Assembly: GCA_030159075.1 (NCBI GenBank)
Contig: BROG01000139.1
Coordinates: 876,501-940,500, forward strand
Source of the DNA: Atrina japonica
Lineage: Eukaryota > Mollusca > Bivalvia > Pterioida > Pinnidae
Length of the DNA stretch: 64,000 nucleotides
Reading direction: 5' to 3'
Numbering within the stretch: the first letter of the stretch is position 1; every line of letters starts with the position of its first letter. Below, in pieces: positions 33,170 to 44,759 of this stretch. Below the pieces are notes generated by a model that saw only the letters and a program-made list of their open reading frames with translations, had not been told where the DNA came from and did not search any database. A program made the position numbers and the translations under genes.

Positions 33170-33714
33170 TAACTGATGCAAGGCCATTCATGCTGTCCAC
33201 TTGACTACAATAAATAAAATTTAAAGATTTTTAAAAATTCTTAAGGGGCACGAATATCTTTCTGTCGAGAAGGGGCGAAAATATCAATATATGCAATAAT
33301 TGTAACAATTTTAAACTGCATGATTTTGATGAGGAAAGCTTTGTTAACATTAGGTAAACAAATTAATCAATGAGTAGCCAGCTATGGTGTGATTTCGACT
33401 AAATAGATCACGCTTTTGTGAGGTATTTTTAGATCATTCATCAGCTGTTTGACATTTTTCTCAAACAGAAGGGGAAAATATTGTTGTGCTACATACTAAA
33501 GACGAAATCATACCATAGCCAGCTACTAGTCCTGGCTGACTACAGGTCTTCAACCAGTATAGATTGTGAAACTGTAATCATTTACACAATGATAAGATAA
33601 TTTAAGGAGGAAAAAAAAATTAGTTCAGAATGTTTAATAAGTGAATTCAATTTATTTATGAAATGAAAAAGGGTCATCATTTGAATGAAACTGCATAAAT
33701 TACATTTGATTTAA

Positions 33715-34380
33715 AGTTTTAGAATTTTCGGGTGATAATGGTAAATTCGGTTTTAATATAGTCAAATGTTTACGGCATATATGGTATTTATTTCTCAGAA
33801 TTATTGGTTTCCATAAACTTGTGTCTATTTTACTTGAATCTTTTAATTTACTTAGAAGGTTTTTTTTATTGACTGGTATTAGGAAATGTCATTTCCAGAT
33901 TTGATTGGATATTTAAAAGAAACGCATCATAGTTTTCATCGAATTATGTATTTTTCAAATTCTAAATTATAATTCTAGGAGAACAAAGAACATCGGACAT
34001 TGTACATGAACACTCGGGTGATCCCAACTCTGACCAATATAAACGACATATTTATGACGAATCGGCTCACAGCAGCACCATGTGGAATGCTTATGAAGTT
34101 TTCAACAGGCCTACAAATAAATCTCAGTTCGAGGTTGCAATCTATGATGGAACAAAATGTATAGTGCATCATTTGGTACCAATCTCTAATGACTTTTCAC
34201 AGCGGAAAGTTTGTCTGTATTGCAAAATGAGAGGCATTGAGTTTTACAGTGGTAAAGCAAGAAAGTCGTACTACAAGTGCTCTGAATGTGACTTAGCCTT
34301 ATGTAACCCAGTGGCTTGTAACTGTTTCTATGACTACCATACTTATTTACAGCAGAAAATGAATTGAATACCAACAACAA
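33715..34380. repeat. Tandem duplication unit containing P4
   Basis: Matches about 34645-35330 (offset 929 bp), including the intron segment with GTCAAATGTTTACGGCA upstream and the whole exon. Confidence 0.85.
33979..34367 (+). CDS. Exon P4: alternative terminal exon, piggyBac-type zinc domain (tandem copy of P5)
   Basis: Seen: acceptor AAATTATAATTCTAG (AG at 33977-33978), shared phase, first codons E-Q-R, open to TGA at 34365-34367; about 129 residues. A ~70-residue linker matches P5 closely; the domain opens HHLVPI with C-x2-C-x18-C-x2-C-x4-C-x6-C-F-x3-H. Oddities: the extra loop Cys present in P1-P3, P5 and P6 is Ser here (YSG for DCG), and an additional Cys appears before the last pair (VACNC for VARNC). 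The main inferred zinc ligands remain. The code upstream of the first ATG (34080) is open and matches P5, so the exon starts at the acceptor, not at that ATG. Inferred role as for its sisters. Confidence 0.85.
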
Positions 34381-34907
34381 TTAATTAACTCACATTTTGA
34401 ATTATTACTGTTGTCAAAGTTTGGGAGGGGATATGAAAGAAGAGGATAGGATCGATATTTACTAGGAAGTTAGAAAATGTGTAATGATAATATTCTTGTT
34501 GTGTTTATGGTGGTATGAACTGTTTACAATAATGAAATTATTTAAAAGTGGGGAGCACAAAATGATTGCTGTTTGTAAGTGTTCCAGATAATTTGTGAAA
34601 TGATCTGTCAAATCAGCAGAATTGAACTACATAAACTATATGTAATTTAAGGTTACGTAATGTTATAACTTTTTTGAGTGATGATGGGAAATTTGGTTTT
34701 ACGGTGGTCAAATGTTTACGGCACATTTCGTCATCAATTCCTGTGGAACATTAGTTTTCATAACCATGTATCCTTTATATCTGGTTCTCTGACTTTATCA
34801 TTTTTTTAACTCTCTCTCTCCTGTCATTTAAAACATCTGGTTTTAAGAAAAAAAAATCTTAGTTTTCATTAAATTGTGTATTTTCAAATTCTAAATTATA
34901 ATTCTAG
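34368..34907. other. Short spacer between P4 and P5
   Basis: 540 bp. The right half repeats the intron segment upstream of P4 as part of the tandem duplication. No AATAAA close to the P4 stop and no other feature seen. Confidence 0.65.
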
Positions 34908-35330
34908 GAGAACAAAGATCATCGGACATTGTACTTGAACACTCGGGTGATCCCAACTCTGACCAATATAAACGACATATTTATGACGAATCGGCTCAGA
35001 GCAGCGCCACCTGGAATGTTTACGACATTTTCAACAAGCCTTCAAACAAATCTCAGTTCGAGGTTGCAATCTATGATGGAACAAAAAGTATAGTGCATCA
35101 TTTGATACCGATCGCTAATGATTTTTCAAAACGGAAAGTTTGTTTGTGTTGCAAAATGAGAGGCATTAAGTTTGATTGCGGGAAAACAAGGAAATCGTAC
35201 TACAAGTGCTCCGAATGTGATTTGGCCTTGTGTAAACCGGTGGCTCGTAACTGTTTCTATGACTACCACAGTTATTTACAGCAGAAAATTAACGGCATAC
35301 CAACATCAATTAATCAATGATTACCTCATG
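34645..35330. repeat. Tandem duplication unit containing P5
   Basis: Second copy of the 33715-34380 unit. Confidence 0.85.
34908..35320 (+). CDS. Exon P5: alternative terminal exon, piggyBac-type zinc domain (tandem copy of P4)
   Basis: Seen: acceptor AAATTATAATTCTAG (AG at 34906-34907), shared phase, first codons E-Q-R, open across the whole exon to TGA at 35318-35320; about 137 residues. The linker is nearly the same as in P4; there is no ATG until the loop (ATGAGAGGC), so it cannot be an independent short gene with a normal start, which favours a spliced exon. The domain opens HHLIPI and keeps C-x2-C-x18-C-x2-C-x4-C-x6-C-F-x3-H with the extra loop Cys. It extends eight residues beyond P4. 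Inferred role: interchangeable binding module. Confidence 0.87.
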
Positions 35331-36394
35331 TTCTTAAAGAGTAGATGCATCATAATTTTATATTTTTTGCATTTATTATCTCGTTTTTGTTTGCGGAAAT
35401 TTGGTTTTTATTTTGAGAGCAGATATGGGAGGAAAGGATGTGTTTATAAGATATTAAAACATTTTTACCACTGCTAATTGTTTAGCATAGCAATGTTTAA
35501 TTTTAGTCCAACAAATGAGTGATTCAAGAAATTGCGGTAATATTCTTGTGGCGGTTGTCGTTGTATTATCAAGAGAAACTGAGTGGCCACTATTAATAGC
35601 ATGCTTCTAAATACATCTATTTGAATATGATATGTTTTCTCTATAAATGGCATTACCGACAGCTAGTACTATTGATATGATGCTAAACGGACACTCATCA
35701 GTAAGGCTAGAAAAATATATCCTAATTCCTGTATAAGATTTACTGGATCTTTAGTTGGAGATTATGATCAGGTCTTCTTAGTCAGGGTACATGTTTATAC
35801 CACAAGGAGAGTTTTGTAAATTATGTCTGCTGAGAATTGGCGAGTTTTGTCCTCGCTTTTGTTATATATGAGGGGTGAGAATGTTGACCAGGAAGTTTCA
35901 TCACCAATGCTAAAAATATGCGATGACCTCATGTGTACAGAGAGTGGTTTGGTGTTTTCTCGGTACACCGAGAACTCTTGAGAGATCAGCCTTTCTGCCA
36001 CTAACATTTGATATCTCAAAATAGGTTTTATTTAAAAGATTATTATTGTGCTCTGATTGTGATCTCAAAGGACAGGTGGTTGTTGATGAGAGTGGTCTCA
36101 CAAGACAGGTTTTACTGTACCACCAGCATGGATTGAAGAATGATCCCCAGAATACTAAATCTCGTACATATTTGCATGATTTGTGATGATGATATAATGC
36201 AAAATTAACTATTTTTCAATGTCCTGATTATCGTTACCAGAAATGGCAAAAAGATTTGTTTGTTTTATGTATGTACATAATATTTACCAGCTGTTACAAA
36301 ATTACACCTTTCGATAGCTTTGTAAATGCATTTGATATTATGAAATTCTTTATAATTTTGTGAGACAGATTGCCAGTTTACAGTTTAGTTTGTT

Positions 36395-36512
36395 GATCTC
36401 TCCTCGGATACAATTGTAACAAGGTTCTCTCCACCATTAAAAACTGGCCGCCACCATATAACCAAAAAAAAATTGTTTAGTGTGGCATAAAGCACTATTC
36501 AATTTTTTTTTT
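36395..36512 (+). mobile_element. SINE family 1, 3' fragment
   Basis: Retains AAGGTTCTCTCCACC, AAAACTGGCCGCCACC and TTTAGTGTGGCATAAAGC. Confidence 0.65.
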
Positions 36513-37159
36513 TTAAATGCTATGACTTGATTTTTAGGGGCAAACTGTTTCTCAAACACATCTTGTTTCTGTTTGATTTTACGATTGTAAAAAGGAATAT
36601 ATGACAGTTATAGAACAGCCATATTATCAAAATGACTTTCAGTTGCACATTTTACATTGTTGGTATAAAATCCCAAAAATTTATTTTTCGTTACGATGGA
36701 TTGCATAGGTAGAACAGGTGATTGTAATCCGCACACAATTTATGAATTATGTTTATTAGTTCACCTTGCCTGAAGGGACCAATGTCCATCGTCTGTCCAT
36801 TAGCTTTTTCATTTAAACGACTCCTTAAGAACCACTTGCCAAATTTCAGCCAAATTTGACAGGGGTCTTGGTCCTTGGAATGGGCATTAAATTTGCGAAA
36901 ACGGGTCAAAACTTGGTACATCTTAGAAAATTTTTCATCCACCAATGATCAATTTCTGATAAACCAATGATCAATTTAGTTTCAAATTTGGTAAACAGTA
37001 TTGTTAAGCCAATATGTAAGCCAAGTTTGTAAATGAAATGGAAATTTGTTCATAAACGAGCCTTTGTCGAGCGGTCAAATGACAAATGGTATGGTTTTAT
37101 GCAGATGGCTTATTAAATCAAAAGTGATTGACTTTTTGTATACAAAGATATATTAGAAA

Positions 37160-37160
<1 letters not shown>

Positions 37161-37199
<39 letters not shown>

Positions 37200-37200
37200 G
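37161..37200. repeat. (ATT)n microsatellite
   Basis: About 13 ATT units. Confidence 0.9.
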
Positions 37201-38097
37201 AATGATCATTGTTACAAAATTTAAAGGTCATAAAATCGAAGTTCAAAATCATAGGTGCCTAAGAAAACAGAAAATACCAATTTGTCATCAACTTTGGCCC
37301 AGTTGTTGGTGATGTAATGATGAACAGTGGTCTGGTATCTTCTTCAAAACTTGTATATGAATTTATAAACTGGTTATAAGAATATTAAAGTTATTTAGTA
37401 CTCTCTCTCTTTCTAGCTTTCGTTTCATTTTTGTGTTTGTATACTCTTAGACGGATTTTGGCTATACGTTTAGATTTATTATTTGGCCTTGTCTGATACC
37501 ACTTTCTCTTTAGAAAATCTATTTAAAATTAAACCTCAACTGATGAATTCTAATAGACAGAAACGATCATCTTGAGCATTATAACTTTGGTATTATGTTT
37601 ATAATATTTGTCTAAATCATAGTAAACTACCATCAAAGACTTTATGACTACATTTCTAGTACCTGGTAGTTCGGTTCCAGTCGATTATTTTATACTTAAG
37701 TAATATTTCGCTCAGATAGCATCATTTAAATTCTTACCTTCTTAAAAACTAACACGGATTTGGTTAATTATTTGACCTTGTATGATACCACTTTTTCTTT
37801 GGGAAATATATGTTTGTTATAGTCGTGCTCAACTGATAAAGTATTATGGACAGAAACGATCGTTTTGGGCATTTGGTTCAGCCTTTTTGTAAAAATACAA
37901 GTTTGGTATTGTCAAATGATATTTAAGAATGTGTTTAGTACCCGATTTTGTAAACTGTTTACTTATTTAGGCTCTGAAACTTAAAGTACAGATAGTTTTC
38001 AAGCAAAAGTCAAGTTAGTGGTTTTGTAATTGCAATAATGATATAGGATGGTGATATAATCTGATGATGGTACTTATATGAGAAGATAAAAAATTGT

Positions 38098-38440
38098 ATT
38101 GGGCGAGGCAAAGCCGAGCCTAATACAGCTTTTTATTATGGACCCCATATATTTCCGTATCCCCTCTAGAACACTACATAACGAATTTATCCTGTCTACG
38201 GACATTCAAAGGAATTTTTGAGAGCTGAATGATAGGGTTATGAATATTTATAATAAATTTGCAAAAATGAAAATAAATTCTTTCAACATTTATATTTTCT
38301 GTGTGTTTTTGGCGTTTAAATCTCCTCTGACCTGGGCGATTTCCGTATCGCTCCGTGATGCAAACCTGTTTGTTTACACCTTCGTCACCAAAGTGAGGCT
38401 CGCTACAGGGGAGGGGGTGTATAAGCATTATCCGTGAGTA
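38098..38440. repeat. Unclassified repeat-like segment with GCGAGGC/GCCGAGCC edges
   Basis: Left edge GGGCGAGGCAAAGCCGAGCC is itself a short hairpin; the right side has GTGAGGCTCGCTACAGG. The segment is richer in CpG than its surroundings. It looks like an inserted element, but I see no second copy in the window. Confidence 0.35.
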
Positions 38441-38529
38441 GATTTTTATGTATGTCGAGTAGATGATGGATACAGAATAATGAGAAGGGGGGGGGGGTGT
38501 TTGTTAATTTAGACCAATCAAAAAGAAAT

Positions 38530-39320
38530 TACCCATAGGCAGGATGATGATGATGATATATGCTTGTGATGATACTTACATATGATGATGATGATGACGA
38601 CATAGGCTTACGATGATACTATATGGGATGATGATGATGATGATATAGGCTTGTGATGATACTTACATGGAATGTAGATGATAATGATGACAAAGGCTTA
38701 TGATGGACATTAATGGTACTTTTATGATAATGATGACAAAGGCTTATGATGGACATTAATGGTACTTTTATGGGGCTTATGATGATATATGCTTGTGGTG
38801 ATACATGGGATGATAATGATATATGCTTGTGATGATACTTACATGGAATGATGATATAGTAAAATCCATATAACCTGGCGGGGTGGAGTCTTGTGAACCC
38901 TTTCTTGACCTGGAGGAGTTTGAATTTTAGGTAATAAAGCATCTCGATAAAAATGCACTGACTAGAGTAATCATTCCTATTTGTCAACATACATCAGACA
39001 GTATCCAGTGAGGAATAAAACGTTTTCCCGTGCTGCTTGTCATAACAGAAAAGTGAGTAGAATCATCCGTACGATAATCAAAAGGTTACTCCGTCCCGCC
39101 ATCTTATGTGAATGTGACAATACTTACATTGAATGATGATGGTAATATAGGCTTGTGATGGTACTTACATCGGATAATGATGATGATGATGATATAGACA
39201 AGTGATGATATGTATAAGGGGTGAAGTTAGAGGATAATGATGACACGTACATGAAATGATGATGATTATGAAAGGATAGTGATGCTGCGAGATGATTGTA
39301 TAGGATAGCGATGATGGTTA
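38530..39320. repeat. ATGATG-rich minisatellite field
   Basis: Irregular units such as GATGATGATGATATATGC, then TTGTGATGATACTTACAT. Degenerate and partly triplet-based. Confidence 0.8.
38867..39117. mobile_element. GC-edged miniature foldback element, copy 3 (inverted)
   Basis: ACCTGGCGGGGTGGAGTC on the left; AAAAGGTTACTCCGTCCCGCC on the right. Inserted in the ATGATG field; related to 3911-4158 and 15030-15302. Confidence 0.7.
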
Positions 39321-39984
39321 CATATGATTGTATTGGATTGTGTTAAAAGAGCTGAATAGTACAAATGTTACTTCTTTTTTAAACTTTCTCTGGATTTTTT
39401 CCTAGATTACCTGATTTTTGGATAGCTTTTTTATTATTATTATTATTACTTTGTTTGAACACTTGATTACAGTTCTCTATTTAGCAGAAATGATCTGTGA
39501 CTTCCAGAAACCTATCAGATTAATGTTAGATATCTGTACACTGAATTTTTCGGGTGATATTTATATTATTAGCAAACATACAACGTTTTTAACCGAATAA
39601 ATGTTAAAAAATGAATAAGAAATTTTAGAAAATTGAATTCAGTGGAATTGACATTATGTACAGGAATTTTAATCACATCAGGATGTGTAGAAAATTGGAA
39701 TATGTGCATGTTGACGCTTTTTACGAGAAATGTATAATGTACTGGTTCAGTTGTGTTCTGTTTGGGTTTGTTATTTTGTTTTCTGTCGGCTCCTGAGGTC
39801 TGTATACCTAGAAATTTTGGCTCTTGGTTATTTTCTCCCATTTTACCACAGGAAACATATCTACCTGTCTTAAATTCGCTCCAAATCACCAGTCTCATTA
39901 ATTAATTAATTAGTTTGAAATTTCCGCGTCCATTTTAAATTCGCCATCCAAATGAAGGACGAAAATAGCGAAAAAATAGAGTTA

Positions 39985-40285
39985 AAATATCCAGGTGTAC
40001 AATATATCAAAGTGTGTTTTCCCCAATATCAAGGTGTACAATATCAAGGTGTACAGTATATCAAAGTGTGTTTTCCCCAATATCAAGGTGTACAATATAT
40101 CAAAGTGTGTTTTCCCCAATATCAATCAATATAAAAGTCCCAATACATGTATGATTTTCCCCAATTAACAATATCCAGGTGTACGATATATCGGTGGGGG
40201 AATCAAGGTGTACAATATATCAAAGTATGTTTTCCCCAATATCAAGGTGTACAGTATATCACAGTGTGTTTTCATCAATATCAAT
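39985..40285. repeat. About 38-bp repeat field upstream of P6
   Basis: Units such as AATATCAAGGTGTACAATAT, then ATCAAAGTGTGTTTTCCCC, six or so copies with gaps. It ends about 120 bp before the P6 acceptor. Confidence 0.85.
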
Positions 40286-40409
40286 CTAAAAACTCTACAT
40301 GGTGATAGTTAACTCCTGTCGACGGTGGGGGAATCAGAATATATATGCAATGTCCATTTGATACCCAGCTTTGTAGTCAATTTTACAATGCGAGCAAATT
40401 ATTTTACAG

Positions 40410-40834
40410 GAGAACAGAGAGCTCATGAAACAGTGCAGATGTATGGTAGCGTAAGTACCCCACAGTCTGCTGGATATAGTTATGAACCACCAGGAAGCAC
40501 CTCCTGGCCCAGACAGTCCGCTAAACCCCACATGAGTATTGGCTCAAAGATGAGTAATGCATATTATAACGATATTCCTCCTGTAACGGAAATACGCTGT
40601 GTGGTGAAAACAGATGGTGCAGGAAGTAAAGTTTGGCACCACCTGGTTCCAATAGCAGAAAATTTGTTAAAAAAGAAAGTGTGCCAATTTTGTAAAATGA
40701 GCGGTGACAAGTTCGAATGTGGTGTCACAAGAAAGTCGTACTACAAGTGCTACGAATGTGATGTGGCTCTTTGTAAGCCAACAATGCGAGCCTGTTTCAA
40801 CAATTATCACCAGTACCTGGAGGAACATGGTTGA
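40410..40834 (+). CDS. Exon P6: alternative terminal exon, piggyBac-type C-terminal zinc domain
   Basis: Seen: acceptor GCAAATTATTTTACAG (AG at 40408-40409), shared phase, first codons E-Q-R, open to TGA at 40832-40834; about 141 residues. The linker is Ser/Tyr/Pro-rich and continues into an I-x-C-V-V-K-T stretch resembling the pre-domain segment of P3. The domain opens HHLVPI with C-x2-C-x18-C-x2-C-x4-C-x6-C-F-x3-H, including the extra loop Cys and KSYYKC. It is closest to P2, P3 and P5. An AATAAA at 41177-41182 (343 nt after the stop) could end the transcript. Inferred role as for its sisters. Confidence 0.88.
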
Positions 40835-41176
40835 TTAAGTTGTTGATATACGTACATGTCCATATTTTGTTACCATGGTGCTTTGTGTCAACAATCCTGG
40901 ATTTGTGCAAAACAACAAACGTTGATTTATGCAAAACAACAAACGTTTCATTGGGAACAGTTTGTATTGTTTGTAAATGACATGTAAATACCTAAGAAAA
41001 TAATAATATAAAAAACTGGAACTACTACTCAGATATTTATATCCATGTACTTTCAATGGAATTTGAATTTAAAAAGAAGGAATGGAAGTAAAGCAGTTTT
41101 CCTCGAAATCCAAACATTTAACTGCAACCATTTTAAGACCAAGATGAATGTGTTGAGAACTATATAAGTAATGTTG

Positions 41177-41182
41177 AATAAA
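41177..41182 (+). terminator. Possible polyadenylation signal for P6
   Basis: AATAAA 343 nt after the P6 stop, followed by AAAGATAATGG. Weak but reasonable distance. Confidence 0.35.
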
Positions 41183-41204
41183 AAAGATAATGGAAGCATA
41201 GGTA

Positions 41205-41365
41205 AATATCACAAAACGCGGAAACTGAACATTTGTGACGTGGGAATATTGAAAACTCGGAAACCAAATAGTTTTAACATTAGAATATTGAAAACTCGGA
41301 AACTGAATATTGTTTATATTAGAATATTGAAACCCCAGAGACTAAACATATTGAAAACTAGGATA
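41205..41365. repeat. ATTGAAAACTCGGAAAC repeat
   Basis: About four degenerate units of 42-45 bp; open in one frame only because of the repeat. Confidence 0.75.
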
Positions 41366-42849
41366 TGGTAAACACTTATAATCTAAAGTCATCTCCAAAA
41401 TTATCTCGTCTTATTTATAAAAGATTTTCAGCTAAAATTATTTCACAATGAATGCTTTTAAATTTTTTATTACAATTTCAATGCAATAAAATTACCATAA
41501 AACAGCTGTGTGGTCTGGTATAATTCTATCTATTATAGGTTATAGATGACTTTTTTAAGACATCGTAAGGTATGTGTTTGGTTATCAATACAGAATGATT
41601 ATTGTTTCTCATTTCTTTGGAAATACGATAGATAAAAATGAATTAAATTGACTAAATGTATAGAAATAAAAATTAATAGAATTGTACTGGAAGCGGCAAG
41701 GTTGGCCACTCATCAAATGCAAATTCGTTTGTTAATTAGTCAGCACTTTTTCAGATACGAGTCACTTCATACTGATCTAAGTCAATACGTCGTATCCGAG
41801 ATCCGGAACGGTTCAGAAATTACAACGCACTGATCATGTGACTTTGAGAAAATGTAGGGCACTTTGGTCGCGGTGAATAAGAATTAACTATGGAGGGTAG
41901 AGGAAATCAATATAAATAAAAAAAAAAACAAGTGCTGATATGTGGTGCCATGTTGTAAATCGGATTCCAGAGAGAAAAATAAATCAGTTAAATATCCGTG
42001 GATGGACGACGATTCATTTAAACGAATTTCCTAATAAAAATATGAACCTACAACTGTAGCGTATTTATAGCCTTTAGGTCTATGATACGCCATCACTAAC
42101 ACTGATGTAAACTTTGAGTCAAATCAGGAGTATACACCTAGCCAACAACTCTTAGATATAGGAAAATGTTTATAAGTTAAAATATTTATTGTAGGACTTT
42201 TTGTATCAATCTGAACTTATCATTTATCAGCTGATACGAAGACTACAGTAGGTGTCCGCCATTTTGTCCAAGATGTGCCCTAAATTTTGTCACGTGGTGA
42301 TGAAAGTCACATGACAGAGAGTGGTCTGTGGAGGGATCTCGGAAACGACGTATAGATGACCATATCTTTTATGTCATGCATATACCCGTACTTCTATAAC
42401 AAATAATGCGTATTGCTAAACTTGGACAAAGTGCAAGCTATTTGGACTGATGCTTGCAGGTGTTATTCACATCACATTTGTGTCTTTTAGGTCATTTGGG
42501 TCAGGTTAGCTTTTAGCGTATTTTATTTTCCGTGTTTGTAAAAAATTCTCTTTATATTTGGTATATAGTACAAGTTATGGGTAAACATTTTTTGTATTTG
42601 AAGATCCCCGAATCAGAGTATTTTTTCTCTGTAGATAAAGATGAAGGCAAGTCCGTGGATGAGTGTTGTTATTTTCTCTGTTTCAGTGTCTAACATATTT
42701 TGTGTGATTTATTGTAAAACATGTTGTATATTCTGTTGCTGTATTTCTACTACATATAGCGGGACAACATATATCAAGGATATATCACAGATTGTGAATT
42801 TGCTAGTTTTTCCGAGTTTGATGCTTTATTTTTTGCCTAATGCATTATA

Positions 42850-43010
42850 ATACGATATATGATTAGATATACAAATGGTCTCAACGTGAAGAACAATTGC
42901 GAATCCCAAACGGGATGGGACCAAGTGATGGGACCCTGTTAGCATGCCACACCCTTCGCAAATGTTCAATGGAAACCTCTCGAGTTCGGTGAAAATGTCA
43001 TCAGTTTAAG
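42850..43010. repeat. Dispersed repeat with TTAGCATGCCACACCC
   Basis: Shares CTCAACGTGAAGAAC-, GATGGGACCA- and AAATGTYC-type phrases with 57385-57500. Confidence 0.65.
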
Positions 43011-43157
43011 ATGCGATTTAAATGAAATAATCACACCAGCCAGTTCATTGCATTATCTCTGGTACATAACTCAAGTAAGTTTAATCCAATACAACTATGA
43101 TGAATGAGTTACTTGTAAGAGATAACAAAACAAACTCAAAAGTTAATTGCAATATAC

Positions 43158-43600
43158 ATGTATTATATAAGCGAGTCAAATGAGTTTAAAGCAATAGATC
43201 ACAAAAGTGCCCCAAAGGAGTTTAATACATCGGATTACCTTAGCGAGTTCATTGCAATAGATCAAGTACATGACTCAAAAGAGTTACATGCAGTAGATTA
43301 TATAAGTGACTCGAGTGAGTTAAATGCAGTATATTTTATAAGTGACTCAAGTGAGTTATTTGCAGTAGATTAAATAAGTGACTCACGTGAGTTAAATGCA
43401 GTAGATTTTATTAGTGACTCAAGTGAGTGCAATGCAGTTTTATAAGTGCAATGCAGTTTTATAAGTGACTATATAAATAAGTTAAATGCAACATATTTAA
43501 AAGTGACTCAAATGTATTAAATGCAGAATATTTTATAAGTAACTCAAGTGAGTTAATTACGGTAGATTATATAAGTGAGTTAATTGCAATAGGTTATGCA
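43158..43600. repeat. 36-bp tandem repeat
   Basis: Unit like AGTGACTCAAGTGAGTTAAA, then TGCAGTAGATTTTATA, with internal palindromic ACTCAAGTGAGT. Open in one frame for 71 codons as a 12-residue repeat, with no splice or domain support as a gene. Confidence 0.85.
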
Positions 43601-43624
43601 ACTTAGTCGAGGAGGTTAAACGAT

Positions 43625-43895
43625 GAAGCATAACAAGGATTGCAGTCAAAATAGGATTATGTGTATATTGACAAAGGAACATTATTTCAAGAAAGGTATT
43701 ACAAGTAGATGATGTGTTTGTGAAGGGTTATAATAATCAGTGTTGATTATAAATACAGATGAAGAATAACAAGGATTGCAGTCAAAATAGGATTATGTGT
43801 ATATTGACAAAGGAACATTATTTCAAGAAAGGTATTACAAGTAGATGATGTGTTTGTGAAGGGTTATAATAATCAGTTTTGATTATAAAATGTTA
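43625..43895. repeat. About 136-bp direct duplication
   Basis: TAACAAGGATTGCAGTCAAA at 43631 and again at 43767, near-identical through TGATTATAAA. Confidence 0.9.
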
Positions 43896-44259
43896 AAATC
43901 TTAATATATAGGGAAAGGACAGTCAGTGAAGCATATATATAATATTTATCGTCATGTATGCCTTGGAGTTATCAATTTGTGTAGACACCATGCTACAGCG
44001 CAAAAAATAATACAAAAAAAAAGATATTTTTTCTTTTATTCTCACATTTTCTTGTTATGTCGTAATGACCATTTCTTCAGCCACTGGCTCATGTGTCAAA
44101 ACAGGGAGGAGGGTGAGATTAGGTTATTAGGATAATTTTCCCTATACATCAAGGTAAACTTTTCCCCCAGGAAGGATATTATTTTAAGTGTTGTTTGTGT
44201 TACTGTGCAATGGATGTCATGATGCCAGAGATATTTATATCTTTATCGTGTTCTCTTAG

Positions 44260-44759
44260 AGCAGGAAATGAGATACCAGTATGTTTTACCTGGACATGGT
44301 GCATTGGGTCAACAGGAACAATCGTCATCACAGTATGCAATACCTGGATACAAGGAACAGGGCCAGCAACCAGACTCGGGAATACAACTTTCAGCATCTG
44401 GCCTCGAAATGCTAGAAACACAGCAAAGATTTGATCATCGACAAGATTTATTCCCTAAAGATCAGAATGTGTTTAACCTGGCGAAACATCAGTCCAACTC
44501 TCAAGCTATTCACCGATTAGTTCATATGCCACGGAACCGAACATGTGCATTTTGTGGTTTAACTGGCAATTTGACAAGAGCAGGGTTTGCGAAAAAGTCG
44601 TACTATAAGTGCGCAACTTGCAGAGTTCATCTGTGTCGCGGTGATTCACAGTGTTTTGAGAAGTATCACAAATTTATGGAGGGCATTGACGTCAATGTCT
44701 TGACGAGAACAGAACTGAAGAACAGATTGAAAAATTTCTTAGAAAAACAAAACAAATAA
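44260..44759 (+). CDS. Exon P7: alternative terminal exon, piggyBac-type zinc domain with C-terminal tail
   Basis: Seen: acceptor TATCGTGTTCTCTTAG (AG at 44258-44259), shared phase, open to TAA at 44757-44759; about 166 residues, the longest P exon. The linker is very Gln-rich. The domain opens HRLVHM with C-x2-C-x18-C-x2-C-x4-C-x5-C-F-x3-H; it keeps KSYYKC but lacks the extra loop Cys of P1-P3, P5 and P6. A ~30-residue Lys/Leu/Asn-rich tail follows (ending NFLEKQNK), absent from the other P exons. A second AG 5 nt downstream would shift the frame, so the first is preferred. It links the HHLVPI group (P1-P6) with the more diverged P8-P10. Confidence 0.85.

Larger units (their letters stand above)
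30925..33978. other. Spacer between B3 and P4
   Basis: Contains SINE copies (31118-31352, 31650-31796, 32056-32345), a TA tract inside an inverted repeat (31810-31905), a CAGT-ended foldback (32991-33169) and the left flank of the P4/P5 duplication from about 33715. No exon recognised. Confidence 0.6.
35321..40409. other. Spacer between P5 and P6
   Basis: About 5.1 kb without a supported exon. Contains a SINE fragment (36395-36512), an ATT tract (37161-37200), a repeat rich in GAGGCAAAGCCGAGCC-type sequence (38098-38440), an ATGATG-rich repeat field (38530-39320) interrupted by a GC-edged element (38867-39117), and a 38-bp repeat field (39985-40285). Confidence 0.55.
40835..44259. other. Spacer between P6 and P7
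   Basis: Contains a degenerate ATTGAAAACTCGGAAAC repeat (41205-41365), a dispersed repeat (42850-43010) similar to 57385-57500, a 36-bp repeat field (43158-43600) and a ~136-bp direct duplication (43625-43895). No exon recognised. Confidence 0.6.

Noticed and set aside
34080..34367. Independent short genes starting at internal ATGs of the P exons
   Set aside because: Coding similarity between P4 and P5 extends upstream of the ATG to the acceptor, and P5 has no equivalent ATG.
43158..43373. 71-codon repeat ORF
   Set aside because: Arises from the 36-bp repeat, which is a multiple of three; no other support.
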